7,883 bases of DNA from Victivallales bacterium. GTDB lineage: Bacteria; Verrucomicrobiota; Lentisphaeria; Oligosphaerales; Lenti-02. Positions 1-5,939 of the stretch are shown here, one piece after another. Within the stretch, counting starts at the first letter, position 1. Every line of letters begins with the position of its first letter. Position numbers and translations under genes: made by a program. Location of the stretch: the NCBI GenBank assembly GCA_018648945.1, contig JABGQJ010000050.1, positions 1 through 7,883 on the forward strand, in the 5' to 3' direction. The notes under the pieces were generated by a model that made no database searches, had not been told where the DNA came from, and saw only the letters and a program-made list of their open reading frames with translations.

Positions 1-78
1 TGGGGTGCATGGGGGCACTGGGGGAAGGCCAACCCGAACAAGGGGTGGGCAAAGTGCAAACTTTTTCCCCTCTCCCAC

Positions 79-107
79 TTGCATGCGACTGACCAATGGT
101 CAATAGT
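79..107 (+). promoter_or_regulatory. Possible promoter of the PEP-CTERM gene, with an embedded palindrome
   Basis: TTGCAT (79-84) and AATAGT (102-107) are separated by 17 bases, the usual sigma-70 spacing, but each hexamer is only a partial match to consensus. A perfect 5-bp inverted repeat, TGACC-AAT-GGTCA (90-102), fills the end of the spacer and touches the -10 element, which is where a repressor operator could sit. The leader to the start codon would be about 95 bases. This is a weak call made by eye. Confidence 0.3.
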
Positions 108-208
108 AAGCGTTGTGTACCTTATCAGGGTGGTCTGCATTCCTCCTCGTGCAATGCGTGGAGGTTGGGAAGCCCGAGTAGTTTTTTGGCGATAGTAAGG
201 GGAAAGGC

Positions 209-979
209 ATGAAGCCTGAACGGCTAAGTCTGCGCACCGGGGCCGAAAGGGCGGCTATGCTCACAGGTTGGGCGGGTGCGGTTGCCCTCATCTCGGCGAC
301 TGGGGCTGATGGTGCGCTCGTGGTGAACAACACGGCCACGGTTGGCTTGACGATCATCCAGACCCCGGGCGTCGGCGCTAGCTCAGCGGTCTCGGTGGGG
401 ATTCAACTGGACGGCAACGGCGCGGGTGGTCTTTTTGGGTTTGGTGGCGCTGATATTGCGATCACTGCCGGGGCTGGCAATGCGTTTGGCGTAGGTGCGG
501 ACTACTACGGTGCTCTTGTTTTTGAACTGGCGGTTGATGGAAACACAACATTTTCCACTACATTTGCTACTGGTATTATTGGTACTCAGGGGCTTGTGCA
601 GAAATTCGCGTCGCCCGACTCCGTTGCGTCGCAGGCGGCTAGCTGGCTTAGCTCGACGAGCTGGGGCGTGCTCTTCCAGACGTCAACTGTGGCTGCGGGC
701 TATTGGGCTGGCCAGAGTGGCTACATCGGCTTCCGGATTGGCGAGACTGCCGGGGGGCCATGGATCTACGGCTGGATGGCGATCAGCGTGGACAATTCCC
801 TTGGGCTAAGCATTTCTCACTGGTCCCCAGACGCGATCCCCGGTACGAACGGCGATCCGGCTCTTTCGGCTGCGGGCTCTGGCACGCCCGAGCCGACCGC
901 TGCCGGATTGGGTCTCCTCGCGCTTGGCGCCGCTGGTGTCCTTCGCCACAAGCGTCGCCGTAAGGACGAAGTCGCATAG
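209..979 (+). CDS. PEP-CTERM sorting-domain exported protein
   Basis: This is a 256-residue exported protein of unknown specific function. The N-terminus carries Lys/Arg residues followed by a hydrophobic core (about residues 17-31), with a plausible signal-peptidase site after the ADGA stretch near residue 36. The C-terminus is a classic PEP-CTERM signal: Pro-Glu-Pro at 227-229, a hydrophobic helix at about 231-245, then a basic cluster HKRRR at 247-251. In other bacteria such tails are recognised by an exosortase, which processes the protein at the cell envelope; no exosortase gene lies in this window. The body is rich in Gly, Ala, Ser and Thr, as expected of an extracellular beta-rich protein. 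The segment at about 171-212 (GYIGFRIG, then YGWM, then a Trp and a PGTNG turn) resembles the last strands of other PVC PEP-CTERM proteins. The start is supported by a purine-rich AAGGGG at 197-202. A terminator follows closely, so the gene is probably transcribed alone. Part of the body (about 535-600) is clearly less GC-rich than the rest of the window. Confidence 0.9.
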   Translation: MKPERLSLRTGAERAAMLTGWAGAVALISATGADGALVVNNTATVGLTIIQTPGVGASSAVSVGIQLDGNGAGGLFGFGGADIAITAGAGNAFGVGADYYGALVFELAVDGNTTFSTTFATGIIGTQGLVQKFASPDSVASQAASWLSSTSWGVLFQTSTVAAGYWAGQSGYIGFRIGETAGGPWIYGWMAISVDNSLGLSISHWSPDAIPGTNGDPALSAAGSGTPEPTAAGLGLLALGAAGVLRHKRRRKDEVA

Positions 980-1007
980 TCGGCTTTCATCCCACTTTGC
1001 ATTCTAG

Positions 1008-1043
1008 AACGCCCCGCCTTCTCTGGCGGGGCGTTTCTCTATT
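1008..1043 (+). terminator. Intrinsic terminator of the PEP-CTERM gene
   Basis: A perfect 11-bp GC-rich stem (AACGCCCCGCC at 1008-1018 pairing with 1025-1035) closes a 6-base loop TTCTCT. A T-rich tail (TTTCTCTATT) runs to 1043. It begins 28 bases after the stop codon. There is no T-tract on the opposite side, so it should work only on the plus strand and would not stop the convergent gene. Confidence 0.9.
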
Positions 1044-1284
1044 CCTGGTGTTGGCACGGGGCCACGCAGGCTAACGCGGCTTCCCGTTTCGGGCTGGTGC
1101 GCCCGATCGCCTCAGGAAGACCGCTGTTCGCCCGTGGGTGGTGCTCGTGGGCGAGCGGGGCCCTGGCGAACGCCCCGGTCCCACGCCCCTGTGCTGTTGG
1201 CTTCGGGAACCGCGACCGGGAAGCAAGCAAAGCGTCAGGGCCACTGCCGTCGCTCAACCCCACGTGTCTCGGGTTCACACCTGA
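1044..1284. other. Gene-free stretch between convergent genes
   Basis: The whole gap between the two stop codons is 305 bases, of which the first part is the terminator. In this remainder I see no credible gene. The short open frames on both strands have no recognisable protein character. There are a few weak inverted repeats, for example CGGGGC at 1156-1161 with GCCCCG at 1172-1177. None is followed by a T-tract in either direction, so no terminator is visible for the minus-strand gene. It could hold decayed coding sequence or an unrecognised structured RNA. Confidence 0.5.
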
Positions 1285-2643
1285 TCAAGGCCGCCTTCGG
1301 CGCTCTGGATGCGGGGGGGCCTTGGTGGCCTGGGCATAGCCGGAGTACCACTCCGGCACTTTCCAGTCGAAGCGGAAGATGTGGCGACATAACCCCCGTC
1401 GCCAAATGCCTCGCCAGAGCTTCTCCTTCGCTGCGAAGAACGCATCCGCTGCTCGGATTCGGTCGGGCGTCCACTCTCCTTCGCCCCGAACGGCCTCGTC
1501 TGCTTCGCGCATCTGGAGTTTGAGTTCGAGCGCGGTCAACCGCTCGCTTGGCCGGGAATCCGCCTTGAGCGTATTGAAGCGTGCGCGCGCCGGTCCTGCG
1601 GCCAAGGCCTCGATCCTGCCAAGTTGGGCCAGCCAGTCCGCCCAGCCTTCGGCATCGCCACCCAGATAGCGATTCGCGTACCCGCACAATGCGGCATCGG
1701 CGGAGGCGAACTGGCCAGAGGCGAGACCACCCATGATTGCCTTGTTGATCTCGTCAAAGACATCCTCCGAGTAGGCCAGGAAGCCGTCGGCCCCGCGCTC
1801 GACCAAGTGCCGGTAGGTCGCCTCCAGCCGCCGGGGCGCAACCACGGCCCCGTAATGCCCATAGGTGTCCACCCCCGGCGCCTCACCGTAGCCGATGTGC
1901 ACGAAGGCGCGCTCCGACACCCCCTCGGGCAGACGCCGGACCTGGTAGCTGGCTTCACCGTACAGAATATGGTTCGCGAAGGCATGGAAGCGGCCTGGTG
2001 CCTCCCGGTCCGCCCACTCCCCGAAGGCCTCATGGTCCTCGTCGGTCCACCACCAGCCCCAGAGATCCGCCTGTACCGTTCCGAAGACCTCCTCGCCGAC
2101 CTGCACGATGGCCTTGGCCAGCTTGCCGAAGGCGACGATCCAGGGCTGGCACGCCTCGCAGGCGCAGCCGCCATAGTCATAGGCCCCGGCCGAGATCGAG
2201 GTCAGCCGCAGGCCCCGGCGGGCGAAGTCCTCAAACAGGTTGCGGTAGTTCGCCAGCACCATCTCGGCAACGCCTGGCTTGCTTGGGCAGACGAGATGGC
2301 CGAAGAACCGGTCGCTCTTGGTCGCCTCGTTGGCGGGGGTGACCTGGTTGCAGAACACATGGTTCGGGGTCACGACCAGTCCCAGCTCCAGGCCCAGCTC
2401 AGCCGCCACCTCAAAGCCCATGAACTTGCGCGCCCACACCGCCTCCGGCGTGTCGAAATGCCGATGGTCGGACGCGTAGACGTCGCTCAGATCGATGGTG
2501 TCAAACCAGTCCGAGTAGCGCGTGTACCCCCAGAACTTGGCCTCGGCCAGCACCTGGCGCATCTCGTTGCGCATGGCGACTTCGTAGAAATTGCCGAAGT
2601 GGGATGGGCAATACAGCTCGCGGACGGGCAGGATCTCAGGCAT
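1285..2643 (-). CDS. Uncharacterised TIM-barrel-like protein related to glycoside hydrolases
   Basis: This is a 452-residue, probably cytoplasmic protein; no signal peptide or membrane helix is visible. I do not know its exact function. Several blocks recall a family of putative glycoside-hydrolase-like proteins common in PVC bacteria: TPNHVFCNQ (92-100), AYDYGGCACEACQPW (154-168), the Trp-rich WGWWW (195-199), and GADGFLAYSEDVFDEINKAI (284-303) followed by a Gly-rich segment. In such proteins the N-terminal two thirds form an alpha/beta barrel, and acidic residues after Trp or at SED could be active-site or ligand residues. Cys160, Cys162 and Cys165 form a C-x-C-x2-C motif that may bind metal or stabilise a loop. 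The C-terminal part (about 330-440) is helical, charged and Trp-rich, and the protein ends in a basic PERRRRP tail. The start is well supported by an AGGGGAG site 7 bases upstream and a promoter-like pair further up. It is convergent with the PEP-CTERM gene and divergent from the lipid-repair gene, so it is probably monocistronic. A sugar-related enzymatic role is inference only. Confidence 0.8.
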   Translation of the reverse strand: MPEILPVRELYCPSHFGNFYEVAMRNEMRQVLAEAKFWGYTRYSDWFDTIDLSDVYASDHRHFDTPEAVWARKFMGFEVAAELGLELGLVVTPNHVFCNQVTPANEATKSDRFFGHLVCPSKPGVAEMVLANYRNLFEDFARRGLRLTSISAGAYDYGGCACEACQPWIVAFGKLAKAIVQVGEEVFGTVQADLWGWWWTDEDHEAFGEWADREAPGRFHAFANHILYGEASYQVRRLPEGVSERAFVHIGYGEAPGVDTYGHYGAVVAPRRLEATYRHLVERGADGFLAYSEDVFDEINKAIMGGLASGQFASADAALCGYANRYLGGDAEGWADWLAQLGRIEALAAGPARARFNTLKADSRPSERLTALELKLQMREADEAVRGEGEWTPDRIRAADAFFAAKEKLWRGIWRRGLCRHIFRFDWKVPEWYSGYAQATKAPPHPERRRRP

Positions 2644-2650
2644 GGCACGG

Positions 2651-2657
2651 CTCCCCT
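2651..2657 (-). promoter_or_regulatory. Ribosome binding site of the minus-strand gene
   Basis: On the minus strand this reads AGGGGAG and ends 7 bases before the ATG at 2643-2641. It is close to the Shine-Dalgarno consensus and fixes the start codon. Confidence 0.75.
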
Positions 2658-2669
2658 GTGGTTTGCCGC

Positions 2670-2698
2670 AGTCTATCCCCCCATGTGCATCCGAGCAA
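2670..2698 (-). promoter_or_regulatory. Probable sigma-70-type promoter of the minus-strand gene
   Basis: On the minus strand TTGCTC (2698-2693) and TAGACT (2675-2670) are spaced by exactly 17 bases. Transcription would start near 2663, leaving a short leader of about 20 bases that just includes the ribosome binding site. The -10 matches four of six consensus positions, and the -35 keeps the TTG core. Confidence 0.45.
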
Positions 2699-2846
2699 CC
2701 AGCAAAGCAACGGAAGGTCGGCTATGTTGCCTCACTCGTTGTGATTTGAGGTACCCCAGACGTATGCCTGCCGCCCCACCCACCTGCCGCGCGCCATTCT
2801 CACGGTCGCGCACCCGACCATGCGCGGGGGCCGCGGGCTGCGGCGC

Positions 2847-2854
2847 GGAGGTGA
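2847..2854 (+). promoter_or_regulatory. Strong ribosome binding site that selects a GTG start
   Basis: GGAGGTGA is a near-perfect Shine-Dalgarno sequence. Its GGAGG core ends 7 bases before the GTG at 2859. The in-frame ATG at 2820 has no comparable site upstream, and its extra 13 residues are Arg/Gly-rich and unlike the family N-terminus. The GTG is therefore the better start. Confidence 0.85.
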
Positions 2855-2858
2855 CCTT

Positions 2859-5756
2859 GTGACCCGGCAAACCGAATTGCCACTGCGCTCCCTGGGCTTC
2901 CGGGCCTTCCTGGCGACCCAGTTCCTCGGGGCCTTCAACGACAACCTGTTCAAGTTGCTCATCTGCTTCCTCGCTGCGCGGGTGGTGAAGGAGGGCCAGG
3001 GCGACCGCCTCTACATCCCCTTGGCGGGGGCGATGCTTACCCTCCCCTTCCTGATCTTCTCCGCCTGGGCCGGGCATGTTGCCGACCACTTCAGCAAGAA
3101 GAGAGTGATGGTCTGGGTGAAGGTGGCGGAGATCGTCATCATGTCCGCCGGCTTCGTGGCCTTCTACCTCAAGTGCCTGCCCCTGCTGCTCGGCTTGCTG
3201 TTCCTGATGGGTGCGCAAAGCGCCTTTTTCGGCCCGGCCAAATATGGTTTTCTGCCCGAGACACTGCCCAGCGATCTGCTCTCGCGAGGGAATGGGCACG
3301 TCCAGATGTGGACCTTTGTCGCCATCGTCCTGGGGGGGGCCAGCAGCGGGGGCCTGGCCTATCTCAGCAACCCGGATGGCCCCCTTGGCAGCTACGGAGC
3401 CGACCTGCACTGGGCGGCCGCCGTCTGCATCGCTGTGGCTGTCACCGGCACTCTCACCAGCCTGTGGATCACCCCCACCCCAGCCGCAGCGAAGCCCAAC
3501 GGCCAAGCCGGGCGAGGGCTGCCCGCCATCTGGCAGACACTGCGCGACATCTCCGAGCACCGCATTCTGCGCCGCTGCGTGGCCGGAACCGCCTACTTCT
3601 GGTTCCTCGCCGCGCTCTTCCAGCTCAACATCCTGCTGTATGCCCAGAACCAGATGGGGGCATCGGAGAGATTCGTGGGCCTGCTGCAGGCCACAGTGGC
3701 CCTCGGCATCGGTCTCGGCAGTGCCGCGGCCGGGCGGATCTCCGGCGACCACATCGAGTTCCGCCTGGTCCCCCTTGGTGCCCTCGGCATGGGCCTGTTC
3801 TCCTGCCTGCTTCTGTTCCTGCCGGGGCACCCCTACATCGCTCTCGCCACCCTGGCCTGCCTGGGAGCCAGCGCTGGCTTCTTCAACCTGCCCTTAGCCA
3901 CGGCGATTCAACGCTACAGCCCACCCGGCAGTCGCGGTCGCTATCTGGGCACCAACAACTTCGTGACCTTCAGCGCCATGACTCTGGCCGCCGGCATCCT
4001 CGCTCTGGTGCTCCTCCCGCCATTCGTGCAGCCCAGCCACGTATTCATGTTCACCGGGCTCTCCGCCCTCGCCGTGCTCGTGGTCATGTTCCGCCGCGAG
4101 CCCTCCTTCCTCTCGCGCTTTGCCATGTGGGCGGTCCCCGCGCCCTTCTACAAGCTCAGCGTCGAGGGTGCAGAACACATCCCGGAAAGCGGCGGTGCCC
4201 TCCTGGTCTGCAACCACATCTCCTTCGCCGATGCGCCGCTGGTGCAAAGCGCCCTGCGCCGCCCGATCCGGTTTCTCATGCATAAGTCCTTCTACGAGCA
4301 GCCATTCTTCCGCTTCTTCGGCAAACGCCTGCGCTGCATCTCGATCACTGATCAGGGCTCCCCCAGGGAACTCATTTCCTCGCTGCGGGAGGCCACCGAA
4401 GCCATCAAGGACGGCGACTTGGTGTGCATTTTTGCGGAATCCATGATCTCCCGTCTCGGCGTGCTCCTGCCGTTCCGCAGGGGGATCGAGGTGATCATGC
4501 GGCGACTGGATGCGCCCATCATCCCCGTGGCCCTCGGTGGCCTCTGGGGTGACCAACTCAGTTTCCGGTGGGGAGCGCCGGGCCAGCATGGCCTCTGGCG
4601 CTGGCTGAATCGACCGCTGCGCTGGCCGGTTACGGCCCGCATCGGCAAGCCACTCCCTGCGGACACCCCATCGTGGGCTGTCCGCGAACAGGTGGGCGAA
4701 CTTCTCCTCGCAGCAGACGAGCCGACCCCCGGGGCATCTTCGCCAGGCCTGCTTCTTCTGCGTCGCGCAAAAGGCCTCCAGGAAAACAAGCGCTACCTGC
4801 CTCCCAGTTGCCGCCCTCACCTGCTGCGCCGCGCCGTTGATGCCATCGCCTGCGCCAGGCAACTCCGCTCCCGCCTCCGTGACCACGATCACGTCGCAGT
4901 CTCTCCCGAACTCTCGCCATCGACTGCCGCCCGCGCCTGCGACACCCTTGCTCTCCTCGGCAAGACGATCGATCTCACGGGCGATCCCGCGAACCCCAGC
5001 CTGGGCACGCCTGACTTCCCGCTCAGCCCCTCGTTTTCCTCTCGCCTGAGCGCGCGGATCAGCCTCCGTTTCCTCCCTGCCCGCTCCCTCCTGCGGCGCT
5101 TGGGCATGGACCACGCCCGCGCCGCCCGACACATCCTCTGCCGCACCGCCGACCATGCCTACGGTGCCGACCAGATCCTCGAAGCCGCGCGGCGCTTCTC
5201 CGACGCGTTTCGTCTCACGACCGACGATGACCTGGCCTTCCTCGACCCCTCGCCTCCCCCCTTTGCGCCCTGGTGCTCCCTGTTCAGCGGCTGTCGCATT
5301 GGGAACCAGCTTCCCGGCACGATCCTCATCGCCGACCCCGCTGTCCTGGCGGGAATCGCTATCAGTGACTGGCGACTGGTCATATCCCTTGGTCCCCTCG
5401 CACCTGACCAACGTACCGCCCTCGAGACCAGTTTGGGCCAGCCCGTCCACACGGTCGTCCTCGCCGACGACGGGATCACCCCCCTCATCGCCGAACTCCC
5501 CGACGCGGTCGACGGGAGCATCCGTCAGGACGGCCAACGCCCCGGTTCAGCTGGCCTGCCGGTCCCCGGCACCCGCATGCGCACCATCGGCACGGACGGG
5601 ACGGCGCTCTCCCCCGGGGCCTCTGGAACGCTGGAGATCCGCTGCCGCGAAGCGGGGAAGACGACGGCGACTATCCTTGGCCCTGGCACAATCGACGCCG
5701 ATGGGTTCGTTACCACAACGACTTGCACGTCGTTGTCTATGGAAGAACCGGGTTGA
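2859..5756 (+). CDS. LplT-like transporter / PlsC acyltransferase / degenerate Aas adenylation fusion
   Basis: This 965-residue inner-membrane fusion protein, counted from GTG 2859, is predicted to recycle lysophospholipids. Residues about 10-420 are a major-facilitator transporter of the LplT type: GAFNDNLFK at 24-32, a HVADHFSKKR loop at 73-82, and FFGPAKYGFLPE at 123-134 are family hallmarks. LplT flips lysophospholipid from the outer to the inner leaflet. Residues about 425-620 are a PlsC-like acyltransferase, with the catalytic H-x4-D in NHISFAD (His453, Asp458), FAES at 525-528, PFRRG at 538-542 and a GGLWGD block. The FAES motif is unusual, because relatives carry FAEG or FPEG. Residues about 635-965 correspond to the Aas acyl-ACP synthetase domain and stay collinear with it. 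One clear landmark is GSAGLPVPG-(17 residues)-SPGASGTLEI, at about 896-927, followed by IDADGFV at 945-951. The ATP-binding SGSTG loop, the YGxTE motif, the TGD motif and the C-terminal lysine region are all missing. The protein is also shorter than the roughly 1100 or more residues I expect for complete fusions. It probably still transports and may still acylate, but it should not activate fatty acids itself. Confidence 0.9.
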   Translation: MTRQTELPLRSLGFRAFLATQFLGAFNDNLFKLLICFLAARVVKEGQGDRLYIPLAGAMLTLPFLIFSAWAGHVADHFSKKRVMVWVKVAEIVIMSAGFVAFYLKCLPLLLGLLFLMGAQSAFFGPAKYGFLPETLPSDLLSRGNGHVQMWTFVAIVLGGASSGGLAYLSNPDGPLGSYGADLHWAAAVCIAVAVTGTLTSLWITPTPAAAKPNGQAGRGLPAIWQTLRDISEHRILRRCVAGTAYFWFLAALFQLNILLYAQNQMGASERFVGLLQATVALGIGLGSAAAGRISGDHIEFRLVPLGALGMGLFSCLLLFLPGHPYIALATLACLGASAGFFNLPLATAIQRYSPPGSRGRYLGTNNFVTFSAMTLAAGILALVLLPPFVQPSHVFMFTGLSALAVLVVMFRREPSFLSRFAMWAVPAPFYKLSVEGAEHIPESGGALLVCNHISFADAPLVQSALRRPIRFLMHKSFYEQPFFRFFGKRLRCISITDQGSPRELISSLREATEAIKDGDLVCIFAESMISRLGVLLPFRRGIEVIMRRLDAPIIPVALGGLWGDQLSFRWGAPGQHGLWRWLNRPLRWPVTARIGKPLPADTPSWAVREQVGELLLAADEPTPGASSPGLLLLRRAKGLQENKRYLPPSCRPHLLRRAVDAIACARQLRSRLRDHDHVAVSPELSPSTAARACDTLALLGKTIDLTGDPANPSLGTPDFPLSPSFSSRLSARISLRFLPARSLLRRLGMDHARAARHILCRTADHAYGADQILEAARRFSDAFRLTTDDDLAFLDPSPPPFAPWCSLFSGCRIGNQLPGTILIADPAVLAGIAISDWRLVISLGPLAPDQRTALETSLGQPVHTVVLADDGITPLIAELPDAVDGSIRQDGQRPGSAGLPVPGTRMRTIGTDGTALSPGASGTLEIRCREAGKTTATILGPGTIDADGFVTTTTCTSLSMEEPG

Positions 5757-5781
5757 CGCCGCGTGCGCCATGGAGTACCTT
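5753..5781 (+). promoter_or_regulatory. Candidate promoter overlapping the stop codon of the fusion gene
   Basis: TTGACG (5753-5758, five of six consensus) and TACCTT (5776-5781, keeping the TA...T core) are separated by 17 bases. The -35 hexamer contains the TGA stop codon of the upstream gene. Transcription from here would give the secreted-protein gene its own mRNA with a leader of about 150 bases. I see no terminator between the two genes, so read-through is also possible. Confidence 0.4.
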
Positions 5782-5939
5782 TGGGTTCCCGCGCCCCCAG
5801 CCGAATCGTCGGCGTCGCCTGGAAGGCTAGGGATTCCATGCAAGCTGAAGAGAATATGGACGCGGGTCCCGCTAGCGACGGCGGTCCATCCCGCCCCCCA
5901 CTTGTCGCCCCCCTGTCAACGGACCGGAGAACCTACATC

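Noticed and set aside
1..195. Open frame on the plus strand at the left edge
   Set aside because: It has no start in the window and a Trp/Val/Cys-rich nonsense composition, and it runs through G-runs and promoter-like sequence. It is more likely non-coding.
1268..1282. tRNA-like T-loop (GGTTCACACC) in the gene-free stretch
   Set aside because: The invariant A at position 58 of the T-loop is replaced by C, and no matching acceptor, D or anticodon arms could be found on either strand.
2820..2858. Upstream ATG start for the fusion gene
   Set aside because: There is no ribosome binding site before it. The extra 13 residues are Arg/Gly-rich, while GGAGGTGA sits exactly placed for the GTG at 2859.
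1624..2862. 412-codon open frame on the plus strand
   Set aside because: It mirrors the minus-strand gene, which has a good ribosome binding site, a promoter-like pair and recognisable protein blocks. The plus-strand translation has no family character. Long antisense frames are expected at this GC content.
2673..3830. 385-codon open frame on the minus strand
   Set aside because: It is antisense to the transporter domain, is rich in Gln/Glu/Gly/His without fold-like patterning, and crosses the intergenic promoter region.
3894..5537. 547-codon open frame on the minus strand
   Set aside because: It is antisense to the well-recognised transporter/acyltransferase fusion. Its translation is a charged Gly/Glu/Ala-rich string without domains, typical of GC-driven shadows.
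5763..5939. 59-residue N-terminal extension of the secreted protein
   Set aside because: It would bury the signal peptide inside the protein, and its residues look like translated leader. ATG 5940 has a ribosome binding site and begins the signal peptide.
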